Origin: Synechococcus sp. M44_DOE_062
Lineage (GTDB): Bacteria > Cyanobacteriota > Cyanobacteriia > Thermostichales > Thermostichaceae
Assembly: GCA_015295985.1 (NCBI GenBank)
Contig: DVDX01000022.1
Span: forward strand, 28,610-92,609
Reading direction: 5' to 3'
Length of the DNA: 64,000 nucleotides
Position 1 is the first letter of the stretch, and the number at the start of each line of letters is the position of its first letter. Below are positions 18,048 through 26,890 of the stretch, piece by piece. The translations under genes were made by a program, and so were the position numbers. The notes beneath the pieces are model-generated. The model saw only the letters and a program-made list of their open reading frames with translations. It searched no databases and had not been told where the DNA came from.

Positions 18048-18453
18048 TGCTCGGCTCCAGATCGGGTTTCTACACTATGCTTTGCCTATTTTCCCATCCT
18101 CTCTCCCCAGGAGTTTCAAAAAAGCAGGGCTCTAAACAAAGACACAACGGGTTATCGAAAACTGGGTCCAAAACCCCAGCCTTCCAGGACGGCTTTGGAC
18201 ATACTACACTGGGGCTAGGTGAAAAATGAGAACTGAATCTTTCACCTCGTCGTTCCCGTCAGCGGTGCGTAGCACTGAGGATGGAACGTCGCCCGACGTT
18301 AAACCGGACGTGGAGGGAGTGTAAGACCAACCTGGGTTGGCTGCTCTCGACGAATCGTCAAGAACCTTTACCCTTCAAGGCAGGGAGTACGTCAACAAAG
18401 AGATCCCTGTGTGGGGGAATGAACCGGGCTGCTCTCCCTTGGGAACAGTAGAC
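18048..18453 (+). promoter_or_regulatory. Leader/intergenic region before pyk with inverted repeats
   Basis: About 400 bases without a supported gene. Two inverted repeats stand out: GTGCGTAGCAC at 18265-18275 and a near-perfect 16-bp palindrome AACGTCGCCCGACGTT at 18285-18300, about 155 bases before the pyk start. CCAACCTGGGTTGG near 18330 is a third. They could be operator or RNA-structure elements; the sequence alone cannot say which. No known riboswitch core was recognised. Confidence 0.4.
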
Positions 18454-20313
18454 ATGCATTTGAGCGATTCTTTTCGACGCACCAAAATTGTCGCCACCAT
18501 TGGCCCTGCCAGCTCAAATCCGGCCATTCTCAGGGAGATGATCCTGCAAGGGGCAACCACCCTTCGCCTCAACTTTTCCCATGGGGATCACGAGCTACAC
18601 CGCCGCAGCATTCGCCTGATCCGCCAAACCTCGATGGATCTGGGCATTCAGGTTGCCATTTTGCAAGATCTGCAGGGGCCCAAAATCCGCTTGGGCAAGT
18701 TTGCCGAAGGCTCGATCACCCTCAAAGCCGGGGATCCCTTTGTGCTGACCAGCAAACCTGTCTTGGGATCCCAAGAGCGCAGTTGGGTCACCTACGACAA
18801 GCTGGCCCAAGAAGTGCCCGAAGGAGCGACGATCCTCATTGACGACGGTCGAGTGGAGATGCGGGTGGAAGCTGTGGATCCCGAAGCGGGCGAACTCTTC
18901 TGCCGCACCATTGTCGGGGGTACGCTCTCCAACAACAAAGGAGTTAACTTCCCCGGTGTGCGCTTGAGCATCCGCGCCGTGACCCCAAAGGACAAAGAAG
19001 ATCTCTACTTCGGCCTCAACCAAGGAGTGGATTGGGTAGCCCTTAGTTTTGTGCGGGATCCCTCTGATGTGCTGGAACTGCGGGAGCTCATTGCCTCGGC
19101 CAAACGACCTTCTTCAGGCTCAGCCGACAAGCGGGTACCCATCATTGTCAAGATTGAGAAACATGAGGCCATCGAACAACTGCCCCAGATTTTGGCCCTC
19201 AGCGACGGTGTGATGGTGGCGCGGGGGGATCTGGGGGTGGAGCTGCCGGCGGAAGAGGTGCCAATCCTGCAGAAGCGGGTGATTGCCTTGGCCAACTCCC
19301 TGGGGATCCCGGTAATCACCGCCACCCAAATGCTGGACAGCATGGTGCACAGCCCCCGACCCACCCGTGCCGAGATCTCCGATGTGGCCAACGCCATTTT
19401 GGATGGCACCGATGCTGTCATGCTCTCCAACGAGACGGCTGTGGGCAAGTACCCCGTCGAGGCCGTTGCCACCATGGCCCGCATTGCCGTGCGCACCGAG
19501 CGCGATTACTTTGACCTGACCTACGCCGACCGACGACAACGCCTTCGCACCCTAGCCATGCAGGAGCTGAGCCAAAACAACGGCAACAGTCCTGCCGGGA
19601 TGCGGCCCAAAGCCCTGATCACTGACTCGATCAGCCGTGCTGTGGGGGAGATCGCCCAAGAGTTGGATGCCGTAGCCGTGATGACCCTGACCAAAACGGG
19701 GGCTACCGCTCGCAATGTCTCCAAGTTTCGCCCCCGCACTCCCATCCTGGCTGTAACTCCCCATGTGGAGGTGGCACGGCGGCTGCAGTTGGTTTGGGGG
19801 GTACACCCACTGTTGGTGATGGATTTGGCCACCACCCGCCAGACCTTTCAAGCGGCCATCAGCTTGGCTCGGGAAGATGGCTTGCTCAAAGATGGCGACT
19901 TGGTGGTGCTCAGTGCAGGAACCCTGCCAGGGGTTGCGGGATCCACCGACCTGATTAAGGTGGATGTGGTGAAAGCAGTGGTGGCTCAAGGCAAAGGGTT
20001 TGGCAAAGGCATCGTCAGCGGCCCGGCCCGCGTCCTGAGATCCAGCCTCGATGCCAGCAAAATCACCGCCGGGGACATCTTGGTTGCGCAATCCACCGAC
20101 GCCAACTATGTGGAGGCGATCAAACAGGCAGCCGGGGTGATTACCGAGGAAGAGGGAGCTTCCTCTCATGCGGCGGTCATTGGCCTGCGGCTGGGAGTGC
20201 CAGTGCTGGTGGGGGTCAAGGACGCTACCCGCTTAATCCGGGATGGATCCATCGTCACTCTAGATGCAGAAAAAGGCATAGTGACTGCGGGAGCCGATGG
20301 CCTGGGCTTTTAA
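18454..20313 (+). CDS. pyk: pyruvate kinase with C-terminal phosphohistidine-type domain
   Basis: Pyruvate kinase makes ATP and pyruvate from PEP and ADP. From the ATG at 18454 the protein is 619 residues. It opens with RRTKIVATIGPAS, and the family signature IVKIEKHEAIEQL (catalytic Lys) is near residue 230. MVARGDLGVELP and MLSNETAVGKYP follow. The C-terminal ~90 residues add a PEP-utilising swivelling domain with GASSHAAVI around the usual phospho-His, a fusion seen in cyanobacterial and Bacillus-type enzymes. An in-frame extension to 18337 exists, but the core begins just after the chosen start. The leader carries inverted repeats listed separately. Confidence 0.95.
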   Translation: MHLSDSFRRTKIVATIGPASSNPAILREMILQGATTLRLNFSHGDHELHRRSIRLIRQTSMDLGIQVAILQDLQGPKIRLGKFAEGSITLKAGDPFVLTSKPVLGSQERSWVTYDKLAQEVPEGATILIDDGRVEMRVEAVDPEAGELFCRTIVGGTLSNNKGVNFPGVRLSIRAVTPKDKEDLYFGLNQGVDWVALSFVRDPSDVLELRELIASAKRPSSGSADKRVPIIVKIEKHEAIEQLPQILALSDGVMVARGDLGVELPAEEVPILQKRVIALANSLGIPVITATQMLDSMVHSPRPTRAEISDVANAILDGTDAVMLSNETAVGKYPVEAVATMARIAVRTERDYFDLTYADRRQRLRTLAMQELSQNNGNSPAGMRPKALITDSISRAVGEIAQELDAVAVMTLTKTGATARNVSKFRPRTPILAVTPHVEVARRLQLVWGVHPLLVMDLATTRQTFQAAISLAREDGLLKDGDLVVLSAGTLPGVAGSTDLIKVDVVKAVVAQGKGFGKGIVSGPARVLRSSLDASKITAGDILVAQSTDANYVEAIKQAAGVITEEEGASSHAAVIGLRLGVPVLVGVKDATRLIRDGSIVTLDAEKGIVTAGADGLGF

Positions 20314-20450
20314 CCGGGCTCTGAAGTTATCTGCAATACAAACTTGTATCTCTTGCTACGAAACGAGACCCAGTTCTATGATGGGGGTGGCAGGGCAAGA
20401 TTTTCCCGACCCTTCGGTGTGTCCTATTCATTCCACGTGTAGGTTAAGCT

Positions 20451-20681
20451 ATGCCCACTTTACAAGCCACCCACTATGCGGTTGAGGCCATCCAGGAGGA
20501 AGCTCGTCGCCTTATCCGGCAGGGGGTCTTACGCCGCTCGGAAGCCATTGCCCACCTGCAACCCTTTTTCCCACAGCGGGAGTGGCAGGCAATTGCCCAA
20601 GAGCTGGAGCTGCAAGACTACTGCCCCTCGGATCCCCTCTGCGATTTAATCGGCGACTGCGAGGAGTGGGGCGAAGACTAA
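20451..20681 (+). CDS. DUF4327 small cyanobacterial protein
   Basis: A 76-residue protein matching the DUF4327 pattern: YAVEAIQEEARRLIRQGV, then a short helix and REWQAIAQELELQDYCPSD, ending LCDLIGDCEEW. The family is restricted to cyanobacteria, to my knowledge, and has no assigned function. It is acidic, with no signal or membrane segment. It lies between pyk and the Rsh gene on the same strand, about 140-150 bases from each, so it may have its own promoter. Confidence 0.75.
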   Translation: MPTLQATHYAVEAIQEEARRLIRQGVLRRSEAIAHLQPFFPQREWQAIAQELELQDYCPSDPLCDLIGDCEEWGED

Positions 20682-20831
20682 GCCTCGATCTGCCGAAGAT
20701 GGCAAGCGGTCGGCGTTGGCAGACAGCCAATGCTTCCTTCTATCCCACCCGTTTTTTCCCTCTTGATCTGTCGGCGGTTAAGCTGGATGAACTATAGTCA
20801 GTAATCAAATATCCCTTTTCGCCGGGTTCGC

Positions 20832-23114
20832 ATGGGTCAGACGGCTGTCATTGCCACCTCAGATGGAGGTCTTGACCTGAATAGCCTCGGTTTTGAGGTG
20901 CCAGGGTGGCTGTGTGCTCTGCTTGCCGGTGCAGAGGATCCTGGCGACGGGCTGCGGCCTTACACGGCTGAAGGAGCCAATCTGCTGCGCCGTGCCTTTG
21001 AGTTTTCTTATTGTTTGCATCAAGGCCAAAAACGCAAATCGGGGGATCCCTACATTGCCCATCCGGTAGCCGTGGCCACTCTCCTACGGGAGCTGGGGGG
21101 AGATGCGGTGACAGTGGCAGCGGGCCTTTTGCACGATGTTGTCGAGGATACAGAAGTTACCCTAGAGGCGCTAGAAGCTGAATTTGGCTCTGAAGTTCGC
21201 CTACTGGTAGAAGGGGTTACCAAACTCTCCCAGTTTAATTTCTCCAGCAAAACCGAGCAGCAAGCGGAAAATTTCCGCCGCATGTTTGTGGCCATGGCCA
21301 AAGATATTCGAGTCATCGTGGTCAAGCTGGCGGATCGCTTACACAACATGCGCACGCTGCAGTATCTCTCCCCCAGTAAGCAACGGCAAATTGCAGCCGA
21401 AACCATGGAAATTTTTGCCCCGCTGGCCAACCGACTGGGGATCTGGCACTTCAAATGGGAACTGGAGGACTTGGCTTTTAAGTACCTGGACTACGAGGCT
21501 TACCGGAAGATCCAGGAATTGGTCAATGCCAAGCGCGCCGAGCGAGAGGCAGAGATTCAAGCTTTTATTGAGGAGCTGCGGCAGAACCTTCTTCAAGCGG
21601 GGCTGGAACGCTTTGAGATCAACGGGCGGCCCAAACATTTGTACAGCATCTATCGCAAGATGCAGCAGCAGCGCAAAGAATTTCACGAGATCTACGATCT
21701 CTCAGCAGTGCGGGTGATCGTACAGACCAACAGCGAGTGCTATCGGGTACTGGCAGTTGTTCACAACTGCTTCCGCCCCATCCCTGGCCGTTTCAAAGAC
21801 TACATCGGTCTGCCCAAGGCTAATCGCTACCAATCGTTGCATACGGCAGTAATCGGCCTGCAGGGAAGACCGGTGGAGGTACAGATCCGCACCGAAGAGA
21901 TGCACCGCGTGGCTGAGTACGGGATCGCCGCCCACTGGAAGTACAAGGAGGCCGGCAGCACCACCGTTAAGCCGGATGAGGAGCGCTTCACCTGGCTGCG
22001 GCAGCTCTTGGAGTGGCAAAACGACCTCAAAGACGACAAAGAGTATCTGGACACCCTTCGCGAGAATCTGTTTGAAAGCGAGGTTTACGTTTTCACCCCC
22101 AAGGGGGACTTGCTGGCCTTGCCCCAGGGATCCTGTCCGGTGGACTTCGCCTATCGCATCCACTCCGAAATTGGGGATCACTGTGCAGGGGCGCGGGTGA
22201 ACAACAAGATTGTGCCTCTGGATACCCGCCTGCGCAACGGCGACATTGTGCAGATCATCACCCACAAAAATGCCCACCCCAGCCTAGATTGGATCAATTT
22301 CGTTGCCACCAGCTCTGCCCGCAATCGCATTCGCCAATGGTTCAAGCGCTCGAATCGCGAGCAAAACATCGCGCGGGGCCGGCATTTGCTGGAGCGGGAA
22401 CTTGGCAAGACTGGGTTTGATGCCCTACTCAAATCAGAGCGGATGCAGAAGGTAGCCGAAAAGCTCAACTACGCCAGTGTAGAGGATTTGCTGGCCGCTC
22501 TGGGTTATGGCGAGACAACCCCCACGCTGGTGATCCATCGGCTGCAGGAGGTCAGCAGGCCGGCAGTATCTGCTCCCACAGAGGAGGAATCGCTTGAGGG
22601 ATCCAAGCTGTTGTTGCCGCGGGCTTCTGCGGCTCCCAGTTCTGCCAAATCCCAATCTCCCATTCTGGGGGTGGAGGGCCTGAAACACCAGTTGGCCAAG
22701 TGTTGTAATCCGCTGCCGGGGGATCCGATCTTGGGCGTGGTCACCCGCTTCAAGGGGATTAGCATCCACCACCAGGATTGCCCACGGGTGGCCCAGGTTG
22801 CGGGGGAACGGCTGGTGCCGGTACGCTGGAACGAAGAGCAACTGCGGCAGAGCGCCCAGATCTACCCGGTAGAACTCCACCTAGAGGTTATTGACCGCGT
22901 CGGGGTGCTGCGGGATATCCTTTCCCGCCTATCGGATCAAGGTATCAATGTTCGCAATGCCAAGGTACAAACTTTTGCCAACCGCACTGCCTTGATCGAT
23001 CTCTGCATTGACGTACGCGACAAAAAACAACTCATGCAGGTTCAGAGTCAACTGCGCCAGCTTTCTGACGTGATTGTGCTACGTTCCCGCCATCACCAGA
23101 ACGGATCCCGTTGA
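20832..23114 (+). CDS. spoT: bifunctional (p)ppGpp synthetase/hydrolase (Rsh)
   Basis: A 760-residue long Rel/SpoT homologue controlling the stringent alarmone. The HD hydrolase domain shows HPVAVATLLRELG and HDVVEDT (around residue 100) and DRLHNMRTL (around residue 165). The synthetase domain shows RPKHLYSIYRKM and later GLPKANRYQSLHTAVIG and EIQIRT-like VEVQIRTEEMH. A TGS domain starts at EVYVFTPKGDL (around residue 417), and an ACT domain closes the protein (LEVIDRVGVLRDILSRLSDQ). Key residues of both catalytic domains appear present, so both activities are expected. It is followed by the candidate replication origin. Confidence 0.95.
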   Translation: MGQTAVIATSDGGLDLNSLGFEVPGWLCALLAGAEDPGDGLRPYTAEGANLLRRAFEFSYCLHQGQKRKSGDPYIAHPVAVATLLRELGGDAVTVAAGLLHDVVEDTEVTLEALEAEFGSEVRLLVEGVTKLSQFNFSSKTEQQAENFRRMFVAMAKDIRVIVVKLADRLHNMRTLQYLSPSKQRQIAAETMEIFAPLANRLGIWHFKWELEDLAFKYLDYEAYRKIQELVNAKRAEREAEIQAFIEELRQNLLQAGLERFEINGRPKHLYSIYRKMQQQRKEFHEIYDLSAVRVIVQTNSECYRVLAVVHNCFRPIPGRFKDYIGLPKANRYQSLHTAVIGLQGRPVEVQIRTEEMHRVAEYGIAAHWKYKEAGSTTVKPDEERFTWLRQLLEWQNDLKDDKEYLDTLRENLFESEVYVFTPKGDLLALPQGSCPVDFAYRIHSEIGDHCAGARVNNKIVPLDTRLRNGDIVQIITHKNAHPSLDWINFVATSSARNRIRQWFKRSNREQNIARGRHLLERELGKTGFDALLKSERMQKVAEKLNYASVEDLLAALGYGETTPTLVIHRLQEVSRPAVSAPTEEESLEGSKLLLPRASAAPSSAKSQSPILGVEGLKHQLAKCCNPLPGDPILGVVTRFKGISIHHQDCPRVAQVAGERLVPVRWNEEQLRQSAQIYPVELHLEVIDRVGVLRDILSRLSDQGINVRNAKVQTFANRTALIDLCIDVRDKKQLMQVQSQLRQLSDVIVLRSRHHQNGSR

Positions 23115-23339
23115 CCTACGCCTGGCCCTTCGCGGGTACGGACTCTAGACCGCATCCCTATTGCGACTCGCTCCTGCAGCAGCCCAATTTTGGGTCAGGC
23201 GCTGTCCCATCCTCATCCTGACCTCCTTTGCCGCTTCTGGTGCGCAGAGCGCTTTCCTGCTCCTCTTGGGTCTTGCCAAAGATCCCGTGTCATCTCACAG
23301 GTAGCCAGGCAAGACCGACAAGCCCAGAGCAATATCCCA

Positions 23340-23760
23340 GGCTTTCTTCGACAGCCTGTGGAAAACCTGTGGAAATCCAGCGAAGCCCGCCCCAGCTCCG
23401 ATGGAACCCCCAGCCATATCTAGGGGGAAGGATTCTCTACCTTAGGGGATCTCACACTGACTGTGCGTTAATTTTTATGAATTTGTCAGGAAATCATAAC
23501 ATTAGCCTGTGGAAAACCTGTGGAAAAACCTGGAAAATCTGTGGAAAACCTGTGGAAAAACCCCCCAAGTTATCAACAGGTATAAATACTCTGTGGAAAA
23601 GTGGTCAAGTTATCCACAGTTTTTCCACAGGTGGGGAATAAGCTCAAAAGCTCATGGCACAAGGTGTTGACGATCACTTTCCACAGTTTCCACAGCCCCT
23701 ACTACTACTAGATCAAAAAATTAAATTCGATAGGGATCGCAATTTCAGATCTATCCTACG
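23340..23760. other. Candidate chromosomal replication origin (oriC) with DnaA boxes
   Basis: The intergenic region 23115-23855 between rsh and dnaN is packed with DnaA-box-like nonamers. TGTGGAAAA occurs at 23357, 23508, 23519, 23540, 23551 and 23592. TTATCCACA is at 23610, TTTTCCACA at 23621, TTATCAACA at 23570, and near-matches at 23368, 23677 and 23686. Orientation switches after 23600. AT-rich stretches that could unwind lie at 23468-23505 and 23700-23755. Cyanobacterial origins are often next to dnaN, and dnaA need not be adjacent. Region-wide strand-skew analysis could not be done here. Confidence 0.75.
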
Positions 23761-23855
23761 CGCGAGGCAAATTTTCCAAAACTTGCCCGCAAGGGGAGGG
23801 ATCCAACCGGAGCAGTCGGTGTAGGATCTGCGTGTGCAGCCTTCAAGTGCTCCCC

Positions 23856-25271
23856 ATGGTGCAAGCCCAGCGTTCTGTGGATCGAGAACTCGAAACCGAG
23901 TCGTTTACGCCGGTGTTGTCCAGCAGCAAGGCTGCAGCTCTCCATCGTGGGGAGGGGCACCTTGACGGGGCTGTGAACTCGTCTCTGGAGGGTTTCAGCT
24001 TCACCTGCGAGCAAGCCGATCTCAGCCACCACCTCGCTTCCGTTGGACGGGCTGTGGCCAGCCGCCCTGCCCTGCCCGTTTTGGCCAATGTGTTGGTGGA
24101 GGCCGACGCGGAAACTCAACGGGTTGCTCTGACCGCCTTTGACTTGAACTTGTGCATTCGCAGCGAGTTCGAGGCTCAGGTCAAGGGATCTGGCCGCACC
24201 ACCCTGCCTGCGAAGCTGCTCAGCGACATCGTCAGCCGCCTGCCCAACGGCCCGATGACTCTGGCGCTCCGTGCCACCAACGCGAACAGCCGAGCTCAGG
24301 ATGATGCCCCTGCGCTCCTTACGTCAGCAGCCGGCCAGTACCAAGTGCGCAGCATGTCGGCTGAAGAGTTCCCCACCTTGCCAGAGATATCGCTCCGCGG
24401 CGCCGACACAGATGAGGGTTTTGCAGGGGAAGAAAGCCCAACAGCTCAGGCTCTAGAGCTGCCCATCGAGAGCCTGTTGCAGGGGATCAGCCAAACCCTT
24501 TTTGCCGCCTCTGGAGATGAGACCAAGCAGGTGCTCACAGGAGTGCATGTCAAGCTCTTGCCAGGGGATCCCCCTTGCCTAGAGTTTGCAGCCACTGATG
24601 GGCATCGTCTGGCGATGGTGCAGGTGGAAGCGGACGGGATCCCGGTTGCATCCGCCGATGGGGGGGTTGGGTTAGATTTCACCATTCCTGCTCGCACTTT
24701 GCGGGAGGTGGAGCGCATCCTCGGCGCACAGACCATCGCCTCTACGGTGGAGCTGAGGTTTGACCGTTCGCGTCAGCGGGACGGAGTCCCTTCCCAAGTG
24801 CAGTTTGTGCTGCCCCCTCGCGCCAACAAAACCCAGTGCCAACAGCGAATCACCAGCCGCCTTTTGGAGGGCCAATATCCGGACTACAACCGCCTGATTC
24901 CCAAGCAATTTGAGCGCCAGGTAACCCTGGAGCGTCGCCCTCTGATTGAGTCGCTGGAACGGGTGGGGGTGCTGGCTGCCCAAAGAAACGACATCGTCAA
25001 GTTCAATCTTTCTGCTGCAGCTCAAACCCTGCGCATCAGCACTGAGGCACCCGATGTGGGCAGTGGCGAGGAATCTTTGCCGGTGCAAATGTCTGGCCCT
25101 GACTTGGAGCTGGCTTTCAATGTGCGTTACCTGCTGGATGCCCTTAAGGTGTTTCACACGCAGCAGGTGAGCCTAGAGCTAAACGGTGCCACTCAGCCGG
25201 CCATTTGGAGGCCTCTTGGGGCAATGCGGCTCTGTTACTTGGTCATGCCGGTACAGCTACGGGCTACCTAG
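23856..25271 (+). CDS. dnaN: DNA polymerase III beta sliding clamp
   Basis: The beta clamp tethers the replicative polymerase. The usual N-terminus corresponds to FSFTCEQADLSHHLASVGRAV, which here begins about 46 residues after the ATG at 23856. Further family blocks are PVLANVLVEAD, EFPTLPEI, FAATDGHRLAMV, GQYPDYNRLIP, and the C-terminal MRLCYLVMPVQL that contacts clamp-binding partners. The extension looks low-complexity and may be untranslated: an in-frame GTG at 23973 would give a conventional start and 432 residues, and a GTG at 23832 would lengthen it further. It lies immediately downstream of the DnaA-box cluster. Confidence 0.95.
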   Translation: MVQAQRSVDRELETESFTPVLSSSKAAALHRGEGHLDGAVNSSLEGFSFTCEQADLSHHLASVGRAVASRPALPVLANVLVEADAETQRVALTAFDLNLCIRSEFEAQVKGSGRTTLPAKLLSDIVSRLPNGPMTLALRATNANSRAQDDAPALLTSAAGQYQVRSMSAEEFPTLPEISLRGADTDEGFAGEESPTAQALELPIESLLQGISQTLFAASGDETKQVLTGVHVKLLPGDPPCLEFAATDGHRLAMVQVEADGIPVASADGGVGLDFTIPARTLREVERILGAQTIASTVELRFDRSRQRDGVPSQVQFVLPPRANKTQCQQRITSRLLEGQYPDYNRLIPKQFERQVTLERRPLIESLERVGVLAAQRNDIVKFNLSAAAQTLRISTEAPDVGSGEESLPVQMSGPDLELAFNVRYLLDALKVFHTQQVSLELNGATQPAIWRPLGAMRLCYLVMPVQLRAT

Positions 25272-25333
25272 TCCTAGGGGAACTCCACCCAGCTCTACTC
25301 CGAAACCCCAAATCATCATCTCGACCCAATCTG

Positions 25334-25440
25334 CAGTCGTTTCAGGGTGAGAGGGAGAAGCCTGGGCTACTGAGAAGCGTCTTCTGGCCGGGTGTGCCCG
25401 ACTTTTTGGTGTGGGTGCAGTGTCCCAGTTGGATTTGAAG
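25334..25440 (+). repeat. Interspersed repeat, copy A (3' of dnaN)
   Basis: Starts CAGTCGTTTCAG, continues through GCCTGGGCTACT and ends GCAGTGTCCCAGTT...GATTTGAA. The same ordered blocks occur 3' of alaS at 41960-42070, with diverged sequence between. It holds no gene and resembles a small non-autonomous element or extragenic repeat. Confidence 0.6.
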
Positions 25441-25488
25441 AAGTGGATCTTGTTCCATGCTCGGAGAGTAAGTGGATGCCGATCCAGC

Positions 25489-26688
25489 TTAAACAAAGCG
25501 GTGGGTAAACTCCTGCACCAAGTCCACACGTCCTTTGCGCAAAACTGCCGGATCCAAGCGCTCAGTGGTGTTGCAAGTCATCAGCACCACCAGCCTTTGT
25601 TCACAGTCGGCGTATTCTGCATCAAGCACGCTTTGGTGGAGGGTACCATCCAGCAGACTGAGGATGCGTTCGGTTTTGGTGCTCCGCTGGGCCACTTCAC
25701 TGGCCCGGTCTTGGGCGAGGTTGTCTGCCTCATTGACGATCAGGCACACCCGCTCCAGATAGGAAGGCGCAATGAACTCCTGCACGGCTTCATGATCCAA
25801 GATAAACACCACATAGCCCAGTGGTACCAGCAGCTCGTGGGCCACCGCTTGCGTCCAGGCGGTTTTGCCGGTACCTGGGATCCCGTGTACCAAGACCGCC
25901 AACCGCTCCTGCTGCAGAATTCGCTGTTGAACTTGATCGGTAAAGGCTTGAATCTCGGCGGGAAAAGAACTGATTGGATGTGGGCTTTGGATTTGCCCAA
26001 TCCGGTTTTGGTAGCCGCTCACCATCACCGCCAGGTTGTAGGTAACCTTGCGGATCAAAGGCTTGAGATCGACCCCAATCAGGGTGTAGCGACGGCGGGT
26101 TTGATAGGTGGTCTGGATTTGCAGCCAAATCTGATGCTCCGGCCAAAAGGCATAGACAGTGCCCGGACTGCTGATCTGATCCCAGCCGTTGAAATGCTCA
26201 ACCGGGTAGTAGAAGTAGCGATCCATGTACACTTGCACGATCTGTGCTGGTCGCCCCAGATGGGCCAAGATTTTGAGAACGATAACTTCTTGCAGACGAT
26301 TCAAGACGTAATGAATGGGAATCTGGTCACGGCTCACCTGCTGCCGCAGCGGAGTTTCCGTCGAAAGATAGCTGCGAAAGGTGCAGTCGGGGCCGGGTGG
26401 GGGTGGGGTAATGCTGTTCCAGAATTCCTCGATCTCGTAACGGGTGTTCTCTGAAAACAGGTTAAGCAAATTGGCCAGCGGGCTATATTCGTTGCGTCCC
26501 ACTGCGTTGGCGATATCGCTGCACACATCCAGAATTTTCTCGGCCAATTCCCAGGGATCGCGCGTAGCCAGTTGCCAGAAATACTCGACATCGAAATGGC
26601 GGAGCAGAGGTCTCCACCCGGATTGCAGGAGATTGTAGCTGTTGGTCTGCCGATAGCTGGGGTAATAGTCGTCGTAACCGTTATCCAT
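25489..26688 (-). CDS. AAA-family ATPase, cyanobacterial type, unknown role
   Basis: A 399-residue protein. The N-terminal ~230 residues form an unfamiliar domain with aromatic-rich segments (DVEYFWQLATRDPWELAEKI and QVYMDRYFYYPVEHF). The C-terminal half is an AAA module: Walker A HGIPGTGKTAWTQAVAHEL near residue 267, a Walker-B-like LIVNEADNLAQD near residue 321, and a sensor-like VVLMTCNTTERLDPAVLRKGRVD near residue 370. The arrangement resembles BCS1-like or proteasome-type AAA proteins in its final Asn-Thr and Arg residues. The partner or substrate is unknown. It converges on dnaN. Confidence 0.75.
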   Translation of the reverse strand: MDNGYDDYYPSYRQTNSYNLLQSGWRPLLRHFDVEYFWQLATRDPWELAEKILDVCSDIANAVGRNEYSPLANLLNLFSENTRYEIEEFWNSITPPPPGPDCTFRSYLSTETPLRQQVSRDQIPIHYVLNRLQEVIVLKILAHLGRPAQIVQVYMDRYFYYPVEHFNGWDQISSPGTVYAFWPEHQIWLQIQTTYQTRRRYTLIGVDLKPLIRKVTYNLAVMVSGYQNRIGQIQSPHPISSFPAEIQAFTDQVQQRILQQERLAVLVHGIPGTGKTAWTQAVAHELLVPLGYVVFILDHEAVQEFIAPSYLERVCLIVNEADNLAQDRASEVAQRSTKTERILSLLDGTLHQSVLDAEYADCEQRLVVLMTCNTTERLDPAVLRKGRVDLVQEFTHRFV

Positions 26689-26890
26689 GCAGGGTTAGGG
26701 GCTAGGAAAAGGGGGAAGCGGTGGGCTTGCTGGGGCGTGGATGCCTCTCCCACGAGAGCAAGACTAGGGCGGCCCGGCACTGGGGCTCCAAAAAGGGGGT
26801 AGGGCATGTATGTTAGCTTGCGTCCCCGGCTCAGAGGCAACAGCCCCACCGTTTTCCGGTGCCAGATTCCGTTGGGAAAGTGTATCCCAA

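Noticed and set aside
23500..23700. CRISPR array
   Set aside because: The repeated TGTGGAAAA motifs are nonamers with irregular, very short spacing, matching DnaA boxes and not a repeat-spacer pattern.
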